From Bacteriovorax sp. MedPE-SWde (GTDB lineage Bacteria; Bdellovibrionota; Bacteriovoracia; Bacteriovoracales; Bacteriovoracaceae): DNA of 64,000 bases. The stretch is from NCBI GenBank assembly GCA_001874305.1, contig MPCU01000003.1, positions 186,001-250,000 on the forward strand, written 5' to 3'. The notes beneath the pieces are model-generated. The model was not told the DNA's origin and did not search any database. It was given only the letters and a program-made list of their open reading frames with translations. This document shows positions 8,902 to 17,689 of the stretch, one piece after another (position 1 is the stretch's first letter; the number at the start of each line of letters is the position of its first letter). Both the position numbers and the translations under genes were made by a program.

Positions 8902-10740
8902 ATGTTAAGAACTAAACTAATCTCCATTGTATTTGCTGTAGCACTGTATTCATTTTCATCATTTGGGAGTGACTGTTCCCAAGTTAAGGGAGAGAACAAG
9001 TGTAACTTATCTCGCTCTCAGGTTTTGACGGATGTCTTTGAGCAGGTGACTCTAAAGGTTGCAGACTTCTTAGCAGCAGAGAATGTTTATTCATTAGAAG
9101 ATTTCTCTAATATTCTAGGTAATACTCTAAGTGAAGATGATATAGAAAAGTTGAGTTTTAAGTTTGAAAAATATGCGAGAGCAGATCAGTATTCATACTT
9201 TCTTAAATCACTTAAGAAATATAATTATTGGAATAAGAATAAAAGACTTGGGAATAATCAAGCAGCTCTAACAATTTTATTAATAAATGAAAAATATACT
9301 CTAGGCTTAACTCCTGAAGAGATTGAAGTTATATGGTTCATGCAACTTGTGAATGATCTTCTTGTTAAGGAGACTGGTAAATTTAGCTCTGCTTATAATC
9401 AGTTTAATCTATCCAATCAAATAATAAAACTAACAGGTGCGATGAAAGGATCTAGAGCACTGACTGAGAGTGAAGCGAAGTCTTTGATGAGAAAGATTAC
9501 GCATATGAATTGCTTTGATAGTTATGGAGATTTTCTAGATACTGAACTTCGAGATATGTTCTGGAAGGTTATCGAAGATGAAAACCTTCTTTCATATGAT
9601 AGTGGTAATATTCTCTTTGATGGAGTTCAACTTTTAAATCCAACTGAAATTTCATCACTAAAGGGAAGTCTTAAGGGTGTGTTTAACGATGATCGCGGTC
9701 TTCTTGAATCCCCACTTAGTTTTGATAAGTATGTAAAAAAGTCTACCGAGTTAAATAAGAAATCTAATCTTGAAATAATAAAAGGTTATCATAAAGAAGT
9801 ATTAGATATTGAATATGCTGTTGTTGATAAGAAAACCAAAAGTATTACTCTATATAATGAAGATGGAGACGTTTTAGATTCTCAAGAAATTAATATTGGC
9901 CTATCTGATAAATTAAACCATTCTGGAGCTGGTATTTATGAAGTAAATGAAGCTGATGCCGGGATAACTTTAACGTCTGAGAAAGGAAGAAAATTAAAAA
10001 CATTTGAGACAGATATAAATCTGGCCGTAGGAACAAAGGTATATATCCTGCCTCAAGAAAGAGGGAATAAGTTTGTAATTAAAAATTATAAACTAAACTT
10101 CGTATCGGATATCAAAAGAGATCACTACGCAGCTTATAATTACTCTTCACGTGATAAAAAGGAAGTTAATACAACATTTTCGATGAATGGTAATCAAAGT
10201 GAGTTCGTCGAAGAGTATTTAGAAACTCTAAGTTCAGAAAAAGAAAATTTAATGAAGTTATATAATATTGATAGCGAAACTTATAACCAATTGGCACTCT
10301 TCGCATTTGGAGTTCTTGCTCCTGAGTCTAGATTCGGTGACGATATTAAGTATAAGTTAAAGGAGACAATACCGTTTGCAGTTTCTCTCTTAAAAGGGAA
10401 GTGGTTTAACACGGACTCAAATAGTAGAGGACCGACGCAAATAAAGAGAATTCCGAAGAAGATTATTAAAGCATATGGAATTGATAAATCAGATTTAAAA
10501 GAGGCTAAATCGTCAGCAGTTGCAACACTAGGATTTGCTTACGAGCTTCTTGGAGAGTTAAAGGCGATATCTTCTAAACATCCGTCTATTAATAGAGATA
10601 ATATATATGACTATCTTTATTACCTTTATAATGGAAAGAGATATGAAATATTAAGAGCAACAGCTACTCCTGATATGAATATAGCTATTAGGAGAATAAA
10701 AGAAGCAACGAAGCTTGTTTCGATCGAAGATGTACTCTAA
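8902..10740 (+). CDS. exported protein with degenerate L,D-transpeptidase-like and lytic-transglycosylase-like regions
   Basis: A 612-residue protein with a Sec signal peptide (residues 1-22). I see three parts. Residues ~25-300 are helical and unrecognised. Residues ~310-410 resemble the start of a YkuD L,D-transpeptidase (AVVDKKTKSITLYN, then GAGIYEVNEA), but the HGC catalytic signature is absent; the only cysteines are near the N-terminus and at ~214. Residues ~465-560 resemble a lysozyme-fold lytic transglycosylase: FGVLAPESRFG offers a catalytic Glu and SRGPTQIK recalls the conserved 'S-x-G-x-x-Q' step. A periplasmic role in peptidoglycan cutting is inference. The stop interlocks with the convergent response regulator gene. 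Confidence 0.5.
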   Translation: MLRTKLISIVFAVALYSFSSFGSDCSQVKGENKCNLSRSQVLTDVFEQVTLKVADFLAAENVYSLEDFSNILGNTLSEDDIEKLSFKFEKYARADQYSYFLKSLKKYNYWNKNKRLGNNQAALTILLINEKYTLGLTPEEIEVIWFMQLVNDLLVKETGKFSSAYNQFNLSNQIIKLTGAMKGSRALTESEAKSLMRKITHMNCFDSYGDFLDTELRDMFWKVIEDENLLSYDSGNILFDGVQLLNPTEISSLKGSLKGVFNDDRGLLESPLSFDKYVKKSTELNKKSNLEIIKGYHKEVLDIEYAVVDKKTKSITLYNEDGDVLDSQEINIGLSDKLNHSGAGIYEVNEADAGITLTSEKGRKLKTFETDINLAVGTKVYILPQERGNKFVIKNYKLNFVSDIKRDHYAAYNYSSRDKKEVNTTFSMNGNQSEFVEEYLETLSSEKENLMKLYNIDSETYNQLALFAFGVLAPESRFGDDIKYKLKETIPFAVSLLKGKWFNTDSNSRGPTQIKRIPKKIIKAYGIDKSDLKEAKSSAVATLGFAYELLGELKAISSKHPSINRDNIYDYLYYLYNGKRYEILRATATPDMNIAIRRIKEATKLVSIEDVL

Positions 10741-11111
10741 GACAAGTAGTCTTTGAGTACATTAAATAAGTCATCCATTGAATGAGGTTTTGAAAGAATA
10801 TTTTGAACCTTACCATCTAAATCAGCCCTTAGCTCAGGGCTCAAATAAGCACTAGTTACAATAATTGGAGTTGCATGGTTCACATGTTGTGGAGTTGATC
10901 TGATGTGCCTAATAAGATCATCGCCTGTACCTTCTTCAATCATGATATCTGTAATAATAGCATCATATTTTTGGTAGTTGGCCTTAGTCATAGCACCACT
11001 AAAGCTAGGAGAGTGAATACACTTAAGACCATTGTCTCTCAACTCATCCATGATTAATTCTGCTAAATCGATTTCATCTTCTATATATAGTACGGTTTTT
11101 CCTGCAAACAT
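10737..11111 (-). CDS. single-domain response regulator (CheY-like receiver)
   Basis: A stand-alone receiver domain, 124 residues. The phosphorylation pocket is complete: Glu11/Asp12, phospho-acceptor Asp55 (in IITDIM), Thr86 (IIVTSA) and Lys108 (LSKPH). There is no output domain, so it must act by protein contact, either as a phosphorelay step or as a CheY-type effector. No kinase adjoins it; the nearest PAS kinase is at 20386. The start ATG is at 11111. It ends in a 4-nt overlap with the convergent exported protein gene. Confidence 0.88.
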   Translation of the reverse strand: MFAGKTVLYIEDEIDLAELIMDELRDNGLKCIHSPSFSGAMTKANYQKYDAIITDIMIEEGTGDDLIRHIRSTPQHVNHATPIIVTSAYLSPELRADLDGKVQNILSKPHSMDDLFNVLKDYLS

Positions 11112-11168
11112 GGACTCTATTATATGATGAATTGGTGAGAATCTAAATGGTAAATATTTGCAATTATA

Positions 11169-11197
11169 GAAAAAAGGCCTCTATGAAAGAGGCCTTT
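11169..11197 (-). terminator. intrinsic terminator of pepA
   Basis: A 10-bp perfect stem AAAGGCCTCT / AGAGGCCTTT (11173-11182 and 11188-11197) with a 5-nt loop lies 4 nt after the pepA stop. On the minus strand it runs into TTTTT, a standard rho-independent terminator. Confidence 0.85.
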
Positions 11198-11201
11198 AGA
11201 A

Positions 11202-12647
11202 TTATTTAATATATGCAATTAGTGTTTCAACAGCTTGACCACTTCCACCTTTTTGAACAAGGCTGGCCTTTTGACCACTTGTCCATCCAAAGATATCAAG
11301 GTGTGCCCACTTCGTCTTTCCTACGAATTTCTCAAGGAAGAGAGCTGCGGTAATAGCTCCACCGTGACCAGCTGCTGCATTCGTCATATCTGCAAAGTCA
11401 GACTTTAGGCCTTTAAAATATGGATTATATAGTGGCATTCTCCAGCAAAGGTCACCCATTTTCTGAGAAGCTACTTGTAATTCTTGAGCAAGTTTGTCGT
11501 CATTAGAGAAGAGACTCGCAATATCTTGACCTAGAGCAACTTTTCCAGCCCCAGTTAATGTCGCAACATCAATTATAACACTTGGCTTAGCATCAAGAGC
11601 ATAATCAATTGCATCTGCTAGAGCTAGTCTACCTTCTGCATCTGTATTATGGATTTCAACTTTCATACCATTTCTAGCTGTATAGATATCACTTGGACGA
11701 GATGATTTTTCAGAGATCGCATTTTCGGCCATCGCTAGGTAGATATCAACATTCTTTTTAACACCACTGTTTTCAAGCCATCTAGAAAAGCCAACTAGAG
11801 TCGCAGAACCACCCATGTCTTTTTTCATTAGTCTCATTCCGGCCGCTGACTTTATATCAAGTCCACCAGAATCAAATGTTAAACCCTTACCAACGAATGC
11901 AATAGACTTTCCTTTTGCTCCAGTAGGTCTGTACTTTAAGTGAACAATTCTTGGAGGGTTATTTGAAGATGCTCCAACACTTAGAAGAAGACCACAGTTT
12001 TCTTTGGCCAGCTTCTTTTCATCAAGAATTGAGACTTTCATAGTCTTACTTCCTGTGTACATCTTCTTTACTTCTTTAGCATAGCTAACTGGGTGAAGAT
12101 AGTTTGGAGGTAGGTTTACAAGGTGTCTTGCTTGATTCACACCGACTGCTATTGCTTTTGCTTCTTTTATTTCTTTAGCACTAACTTTTACACCATTTCT
12201 AATGAATGACACTTTGTTAAGTGGAAGAGAGTTTTCAAAACGATATAGAGCTAGTTCTAGTCCTACAATAGCACCTTTTAGAACTTCTTTTGAACAACCG
12301 TAGAAATCGAAAATAACTTCTTTAGCAGAAGAGTCAGCAATCTCTTTAGTAACTGATCCAATTGTTTCTCTCGCAAGAGCATATTCTGTCTCTGAAATTT
12401 GTCCTTGGTGAGTTTCATCAACTTTAGAGTTTAAAGTGATAAACCAAATAGGACCTTTTGTTCCTGAGATAAGTTGCTTTGTAGATTTACCAAGATCTTC
12501 TAATTGCCATGGGTGTAGCTCATCAGAGAAAGTGATTTGAGTTTCATTGAGAGACTCTTTTGTTGTTATAACTACTCTAGCTGTAATCTTTTTTAGATCT
12601 TTACTCTTTGCCTTTAAATCAAGACATGACTCAATTTTAAAATTCAT
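11202..12647 (-). CDS. pepA: leucyl aminopeptidase (M17 family)
   Basis: Cytosolic metallo-aminopeptidase that removes N-terminal residues from peptides. The catalytic domain carries GLTFDSGGLDIK and MKKDMGGSA, with the metal-binding Lys and Asp residues, and the signature NTDAEGRLALADA with its catalytic Arg. 481 residues is the normal size for M17, including a divergent N-terminal domain. It lies 9 nt downstream of the DUF218 gene and ends at a strong terminator, so it closes an operon that may start at ridA or maeB. Activity is highly likely; peptide preference is not readable. Confidence 0.94.
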   Translation of the reverse strand: MNFKIESCLDLKAKSKDLKKITARVVITTKESLNETQITFSDELHPWQLEDLGKSTKQLISGTKGPIWFITLNSKVDETHQGQISETEYALARETIGSVTKEIADSSAKEVIFDFYGCSKEVLKGAIVGLELALYRFENSLPLNKVSFIRNGVKVSAKEIKEAKAIAVGVNQARHLVNLPPNYLHPVSYAKEVKKMYTGSKTMKVSILDEKKLAKENCGLLLSVGASSNNPPRIVHLKYRPTGAKGKSIAFVGKGLTFDSGGLDIKSAAGMRLMKKDMGGSATLVGFSRWLENSGVKKNVDIYLAMAENAISEKSSRPSDIYTARNGMKVEIHNTDAEGRLALADAIDYALDAKPSVIIDVATLTGAGKVALGQDIASLFSNDDKLAQELQVASQKMGDLCWRMPLYNPYFKGLKSDFADMTNAAAGHGGAITAALFLEKFVGKTKWAHLDIFGWTSGQKASLVQKGGSGQAVETLIAYIK

Positions 12648-12656
12648 AGTTTTCCT

Positions 12657-13295
12657 TTAATCGATATCGCCTAGTGCGAGATATGCTAATGTTCTAAAAA
12701 ATTTGAATACTTCTTTATATAAAATCTTTATATCCCTTAAGTTACTTAGATCAGAATTAACTCCTGAAAAGTAAAACTTATAAGGATCTTTCTTTTTCAT
12801 TTTATCAGTTAAGATGGCCTTAATTCTTAAGAGATGATAGTCGTGCGATACAACTAAGACGTCTTGAAATCCTTTTGAACTTCTTAGGAACTCTAATGTT
12901 CTTACAACATTTTCATATGTATTCTTTGCCTGGTAGTCGAGGTCTAGAAAATTAGGGTTTAAATTCTCTAAGTGAATATCTTTTACAATTCTATTAACAT
13001 TGTTCTTTGAGTGAACACCGGAGATTAAAATATTTGATTGCTTAAACTCTTTAGCGAGGCCAATCGCATAAGGGATTCTTCCACTGTCTCCAGTAAAAAC
13101 GACTATGAGGTCTGGACTTCTTTTATAGAAAGTTTCTCGAGTTGATTGATTCTCGTGTTTTGATACGAGAAGCAGTATGAGGCAAATAATTGTATAGAGT
13201 ATGAATGAAGAAAGAAGGGTCAGTAAGAAGTTTCTTACCCTTCTTATGACCCTTGTATCATTTGTTTCAAATACGTATTTTTTACTATTAAACAT
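12657..13295 (-). CDS. DUF218/YdcF-ElyC family membrane-anchored protein
   Basis: One N-terminal membrane helix (about residues 20-45) is followed by a Rossmann-like DUF218 domain: DLIVVFTGDSGRI, an ILISG strand, LDYQAKNTYENV and LVVSHDYHLLRI are the family signatures. ElyC/SanA relatives in enterobacteria affect envelope integrity and peptidoglycan synthesis (family knowledge); the biochemical activity is unknown. An in-frame TTG at 13307 would add four residues. I prefer the ATG at 13295, which gives an 8-nt overlap with ridA; neither start has a strong ribosome site, so coupling to ridA translation is likely. Confidence 0.8.
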   Translation of the reverse strand: MFNSKKYVFETNDTRVIRRVRNFLLTLLSSFILYTIICLILLLVSKHENQSTRETFYKRSPDLIVVFTGDSGRIPYAIGLAKEFKQSNILISGVHSKNNVNRIVKDIHLENLNPNFLDLDYQAKNTYENVVRTLEFLRSSKGFQDVLVVSHDYHLLRIKAILTDKMKKKDPYKFYFSGVNSDLSNLRDIKILYKEVFKFFRTLAYLALGDID

Positions 13296-13671
13296 TTCTA
13301 GCAGCAATCACTTCGATTTCAACTAGAGCGCCTTTTGGCAGGTTTGGTACTTCAACGCAGCTTCTAGCTGGATATGGTGCTTCGAAGAAGTTTTCATAAG
13401 CAATATTAACTTTAGAGAATTCTCCAAGGTTTGTTAGAAATATTGATGTCTTAAGAATGTGTTCCCTTGTTATCCCTTGGCTTTCAAGGAGACCATCAAT
13501 ATTCTTCATTACCTGATCAAGTTGAGCTTCAAAACCGTCAACAAGTACACTTGTCGCTGGATCAATTCCAATTTGACCAGAGAATAGAATCATTCCATTC
13601 CATTCAACACCTTGGGAGTATGTACCAACTGCTGCTGGCGCTTTATCTGTAGAAATTATTTTCTTTTCCAT
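13288..13671 (-). CDS. ridA: RidA family reactive intermediate deaminase
   Basis: A 127-residue RidA/YjgF protein, which hydrolyses enamine/imine intermediates such as 2-aminoacrylate released by PLP enzymes. Hallmarks are the YSQG stretch near residue 18, SGQIGIDP, the substrate-binding Arg in PARSCVEV, and the closing Glu in VEIEVIA. The trimeric fold is implied by family. It is separated from maeB by 20 nt and overlaps the DUF218 gene, so it lies within an operon. Confidence 0.94.
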   Translation of the reverse strand: MEKKIISTDKAPAAVGTYSQGVEWNGMILFSGQIGIDPATSVLVDGFEAQLDQVMKNIDGLLESQGITREHILKTSIFLTNLGEFSKVNIAYENFFEAPYPARSCVEVPNLPKGALVEIEVIAARNV

Positions 13672-13691
13672 TACCTTTACCTTCTTGAGAG

Positions 13692-15995
13692 TTACTTCTT
13701 TAATAGGTCTTTTTCAAGAGCTAGAAGAGCAGTAAGACGACACATATTAACAATCTCAGTGATTGATGCCGTTCTCTGAATAATATTTACGTTGTCATTC
13801 ATTGGAGCAAGGATTGGTCCAATTGCAGACGCTTCACTTAATTGCTGTAGAAGTTTGTATCCAATATTTGCAGAGTTTAGCTCTGGGAAAATAAGGATAT
13901 CAGCATCACCGTCAAGATCAGAGAAGTTAAATAGTTTATCCATGATGTTCTTGTTAACTGCGATGTCAGCTTGAACTTCACCGTCAACTTTTAGCTCTGG
14001 ATACTTTTCTTTAGTTAGTCTTGTTGCTTCTTTCATCTTTCTTGGGCTTGGAGAGTTATTTGAACCAAAGCTAGAAAAACTTAAGAAGGCAATATTAGGA
14101 TCTTTTCTCATTAAGTGCTTGTAGAGTTCAGCTGTCGAGTGTGCAATTTCACAAAGATCTTCAGCTGTTGGATCTATCTGTACAGTTGTATCAGCTAAGA
14201 AGAGCACTCTTTCTTCAAATACTAGAATAAATACACCTGCTGCTCTTTTTCCATGTTTAGTTCCTGTTACATTGAACGCAGGCTCTAAACATTCACCATA
14301 GTTTAAAGTTGGTCCAGAAATGAATGTATCTGCCATTCCTTTTCTAACCATCATTGCACCATAGTAGTTCTCAAGCGCCATAAGGTCTTCAGCATGGTAT
14401 ACCGAAACTCCACTTCTTTGCTTATCTTTAGAGTATTCCATATAGAACTCTTTAAAGTTTTCAGCTTTTCTTGGAGTGATAATTTCAATATCTTTAAGTT
14501 GTTCATAAAGACCAAGGTCTTTCATTTTAGTTTCAATTTTTGTTCTGTTTCCAAGAAGAATAGGCTCGATTCTATTTTCGTCTATGATAGTTTTTACAGA
14601 TTGAAGGATTCTTGTGTTTGCACCCTCTGCAAATACCATCTTAACTTTTCTTCCAAGAGTATTAACGTGAGATTTTAAACGATCTCTTGTTAACTTCATG
14701 AATGCTCCACTTGAAGATAGTCTACCTTCTAGGTGATGTGCATATTCAATTAGATCAGGAATCTCAATTCTTGCAACGCCTGAATCCATCGCTGCTTTTG
14801 CGATAGCAGGAGAAACTCTAGTAAGAACTCTTGTATCGAATGGCTTAGGTATTAAGTAGTTTGGTCCAAAAGAGAAATCTTCTCCACCGTATGCCATTTT
14901 AACTTCGTCAGGAACTTCTTCTTTTGCAAGATCAGCAATTGCGTGAACAGCTGCAAGCTTCATTTCGTCATTTATTTTCTTTGCTCTAACATCAAGTGCC
15001 CCTCTAAAAATAAAAGGGAATCCTAGAACATTGTTAACCTGGTTAGGGAAGTCTGAACGACCTGTTGCCATGATAGCATCGTCTCTTACTTCAGCTACTT
15101 CACTTGGTAGAATCTCTGGATCTGGGTTTGCCATTGCAAAGATGATTGGACTCTTTGCCATTGTCTTAACCATTTCTTTTGTTAGAACACCTTTTGCTGA
15201 ACATCCGATAAAGGCATCAGCTCCATCCATTGCATCCGCTAGAGTTCTACACTCTGTTTCGTTTGCAAATTGTTCTTTGTATATATTCATTCCGGCTTCT
15301 CTACCTTTGTAGATAACACCGCGTGAATCAGTCATCATTAAGTTTTGAGGTTTAACACCCATTTTAAAGAAGAGGTTAGCACAAGCAATTGAAGCAGCAC
15401 CGGCACCAGAGAAGACAACTTTAACATCTTCAATTTTCTTACCTGAAACTTCGATAGCATTTACAAAACCTGCTGAAGCGATAATCGCAGTACCGTGCTG
15501 ATCATCGTGGAATACCGGAATATTCATGATATCTACAAGTTGCTTTTCTACTTCAAAACATTCAGGGGCCTTAATATCTTCAAGATTGATTCCACCAAAA
15601 GTCGGCTCTAATGCTTTAACAACATTAACCATACCTTCAACAGTCGTTTCATTAATTTCAATATCGAATACGTCAATGTCAGCGAATCTCTTAAAAAGAA
15701 TTCCTTTCCCTTCCATTACTGGCTTACCAGCTTCTGGACCAATGTTTCCGAGTCCTAGAACTGCTGAACCATTAGAGACAACACCAACAAGGTTACCCTT
15801 TGCAGTATACTTATATACTTCTTCTATATTATCTGCGATTGCTAGACATGGAGCTGCAACGCCTGGTGAATATGCTTTAGAGAGATCAGAGGCAGTTAAA
15901 CAAGGTTTAGTTGCTACAACTGAAATCTTACCTGGGCGACCATCTGAGTGATAATCTAGGGCTTTTTGTGTTCTCGTATCAATCTTATCTGACAT
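13692..15995 (-). CDS. maeB: NADP-dependent malic enzyme with phosphotransacetylase-like domain
   Basis: Oxidatively decarboxylates malate to pyruvate with NADP reduction. Residues ~1-430 are the malic enzyme ([43 protein letters not shown] as the NADP site). Residues ~430-767 are the C-terminal phosphotransacetylase-like domain typical of the large MaeB type, which usually binds acetyl-CoA as a regulator rather than acting as a PTA. The length of 767 is typical. The start has AGGATA upstream. It follows the symporter gene by a 72-nt gap and leads into ridA. Confidence 0.95.
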   Translation of the reverse strand: MSDKIDTRTQKALDYHSDGRPGKISVVATKPCLTASDLSKAYSPGVAAPCLAIADNIEEVYKYTAKGNLVGVVSNGSAVLGLGNIGPEAGKPVMEGKGILFKRFADIDVFDIEINETTVEGMVNVVKALEPTFGGINLEDIKAPECFEVEKQLVDIMNIPVFHDDQHGTAIIASAGFVNAIEVSGKKIEDVKVVFSGAGAASIACANLFFKMGVKPQNLMMTDSRGVIYKGREAGMNIYKEQFANETECRTLADAMDGADAFIGCSAKGVLTKEMVKTMAKSPIIFAMANPDPEILPSEVAEVRDDAIMATGRSDFPNQVNNVLGFPFIFRGALDVRAKKINDEMKLAAVHAIADLAKEEVPDEVKMAYGGEDFSFGPNYLIPKPFDTRVLTRVSPAIAKAAMDSGVARIEIPDLIEYAHHLEGRLSSSGAFMKLTRDRLKSHVNTLGRKVKMVFAEGANTRILQSVKTIIDENRIEPILLGNRTKIETKMKDLGLYEQLKDIEIITPRKAENFKEFYMEYSKDKQRSGVSVYHAEDLMALENYYGAMMVRKGMADTFISGPTLNYGECLEPAFNVTGTKHGKRAAGVFILVFEERVLFLADTTVQIDPTAEDLCEIAHSTAELYKHLMRKDPNIAFLSFSSFGSNNSPSPRKMKEATRLTKEKYPELKVDGEVQADIAVNKNIMDKLFNFSDLDGDADILIFPELNSANIGYKLLQQLSEASAIGPILAPMNDNVNIIQRTASITEIVNMCRLTALLALEKDLLKK

Positions 15996-16067
15996 AGGAG
16001 TATCCTTTTTTTTATGAAGAAAATTTGCTTCATAGAATACTCCAGGAAATTCAAAAAGATAATGTTT

Positions 16068-17498
16068 TTAGGCCTCTTTTTTACGATTTAATAGATGGTA
16101 GAAAGTAAGTCCAAGTGAAGTCGTTAAGATACCGATATATAGTTCATCGACATTATTAAATGGTGCAGGGCGCTCAATATTTCTCCATATTGCTGTTGTT
16201 ATAACGCCTAGCAAACATGAGAAAACAAATTGATTATCTTTAATTCTTCTAGGGAATATATGTCCGTAGACAACAGGGAGAAGTAAACATGACGCAGAGA
16301 AGCTTCCAAGAGTTTTCCAAACTGCTTTTATATCGCCTTTAAATACAATTGATACACAAATTGAAATGACACCAACGAGTATAATTCCTAGGTGGTGAAA
16401 CTTTACTTTTCCCTTCCATTTTTTTGGAGCAAGGTCATAAGAAAGAGTAGTTCCCGCTAAGAACAAATATGAATCCATTGTTGAAAGTATTGTCGCTAAT
16501 ATACCGGCGAGTACAAAACCTTTCAGTCCATCAGGTAGTATTTGTACCGCGTAAGTCATATATGCATGCTTAGATTCAGCTGTTGGAATAATAGCTCTGG
16601 CGTACATGGCACCAAAAGTTGTACAGATATCAAAACAAAACCAGATGAATGTCGAGATAAGTATCCCTCTCTTTGCGGCCCTTTCGTTAACAGCTGCAAA
16701 ACACCTTTGATAGAAGTTTGGATCTACCAATGTGGACATCGCAATGAAGCCCCAGACAAGAGTTGTTGCAATACTATTTCCCCCTGTCACTGAAAAATGC
16801 TTGGCAGGTAAGTTGGCCTGAAGGAAATCAAGTCCTCCAAAGGTCATAACAGAGAATAGTAAAATCAGGAAAACTCCTGAGACCATGACGAAGAACTGAA
16901 TAATATCTGAAAATACAACTGCTCTAAATCCACCCCACATAGAGTAGAGCACAACGAATGTCGTACCCATTGCGATATTTGCTATAAGTTCTCCACCAAA
17001 GAGAAGCTGTAGGAATAAACCAAGACTAATCGTGTAGGCGACTGGGAGTACGTTAAAGAAATTAAATACCCCCGTTAGTTTTGCCGAATTAGGGCCAAAC
17101 ATCTTTTCCACAAGATCGGGTAGGGTAACTGCCTTATATGGCGCAATTTTGTGGATAATAAAAAAAGCAAAGATAATATAAGCGACATACCAGAAAACAC
17201 CTTGGGTAACGAAGTTATAAATACCATAGTTAAAAGCGATCTCAGTAACTCCAAAAATTCCACCGTACCAAGTCGCAACAAGAGTTGCTATGAACATTGG
17301 CATTGTTAATTGCCTTCCAAGAACGAGCATATCTAGAAAGCTTTCTTTTTCAGAGCCTTTCTTTAGCGCTTTTGTTTTAAGGTGTTGTCCATAGAGAACA
17401 CTTGCCCCCGTTATAGCAAGTACCAAGAAGAATACGATGACATCAAGTGGTGATAGGAAGTTCCAAAAATCTATTTTTGGTAGAATATTTTTATACAC
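16068..17498 (-). CDS. sodium:solute symporter family protein, predicted thiamine(-precursor) transporter
   Basis: A 476-residue SSS-family permease with about 13 hydrophobic segments; the family couples Na+ entry to solute uptake across the inner membrane. The substrate clue is in the leader: a TPP riboswitch directly overlaps the ribosome site, so expression should fall when thiamine pyrophosphate is plentiful. A thiamine or HMP/thiazole-type substrate is therefore inferred; PanF-like SSS transporters under TPP control (called ThiV in comparative work) are a known precedent. The start is GTG at 17498 with AAGGAG 6 bases upstream. No thi biosynthesis genes are in the window. Confidence 0.85.
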   Translation of the reverse strand: MYKNILPKIDFWNFLSPLDVIVFFLVLAITGASVLYGQHLKTKALKKGSEKESFLDMLVLGRQLTMPMFIATLVATWYGGIFGVTEIAFNYGIYNFVTQGVFWYVAYIIFAFFIIHKIAPYKAVTLPDLVEKMFGPNSAKLTGVFNFFNVLPVAYTISLGLFLQLLFGGELIANIAMGTTFVVLYSMWGGFRAVVFSDIIQFFVMVSGVFLILLFSVMTFGGLDFLQANLPAKHFSVTGGNSIATTLVWGFIAMSTLVDPNFYQRCFAAVNERAAKRGILISTFIWFCFDICTTFGAMYARAIIPTAESKHAYMTYAVQILPDGLKGFVLAGILATILSTMDSYLFLAGTTLSYDLAPKKWKGKVKFHHLGIILVGVISICVSIVFKGDIKAVWKTLGSFSASCLLLPVVYGHIFPRRIKDNQFVFSCLLGVITTAIWRNIERPAPFNNVDELYIGILTTSLGLTFYHLLNRKKEA

Positions 17499-17499
17499 T

Positions 17500-17595
17500 A
17501 GTTCTCCTTACGCCGGTGTTGGCCGGGTCAAGTTCTAAGGGTCGTGATTTTCACCTCTCAACTTACTTCATGCAGTAAGTTCCCCTGAAATTTGC
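17500..17595 (-). promoter_or_regulatory. TPP (thiamine pyrophosphate) riboswitch
   Basis: Read on the minus strand: an AGGGGAA entry, a perfect 7-bp P3 hairpin AACTTAC/GTAAGTT (8-nt loop), the conserved TGAGAGG, then ACCCTTAGAACTTGACCCGG, CAACACCGG and finally CGTAAGGA. These match the THI-box consensus (CUGAGA / ACCC..GAACUUGAUCCGG.UAAU.CCGGCGUAGGGA) in order. The 3' strand of the aptamer contains the AAGGAG Shine-Dalgarno of the symporter gene, and its GAGA can pair with TTTC of the 5' strand as P1, so control is most likely at translation: TPP binding hides the ribosome site. No intrinsic terminator lies between aptamer and start. Confidence 0.9.
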
Positions 17596-17626
17596 AATAT
17601 CAACAATTTAACACGTTTTTAATTAG

Positions 17627-17654
17627 TTCATAAAGTTCTAAATTCATATATAAT
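17627..17654 (+). promoter_or_regulatory. possible sigma70 promoter of oxyR
   Basis: TATAAT at 17649-17654 is a perfect -10; the best -35 is TTCATA at 17627-17632 with 16-bp spacing. The start site would fall about 30 nt before the oxyR ATG. The weak -35 would fit an activator- or repressor-controlled promoter. Confidence 0.35.
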
Positions 17655-17689
17655 AGAAATGATTAATCAGATTTTAGGGACAATAGCTC

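Noticed and set aside
8902-10740. Active L,D-transpeptidase
   Set aside because: The HGC catalytic signature is missing in the YkuD-like part.
16005-16035. TATGAAG/CTTCATA inverted repeat between symporter and maeB as a terminator
   Set aside because: On the minus strand it is followed by As and the maeB ribosome site, not Us.
16068-17498. Proline or pantothenate permease label for the symporter
   Set aside because: Those are default names for SSS proteins; the TPP riboswitch is stronger evidence for a thiamine-related substrate.
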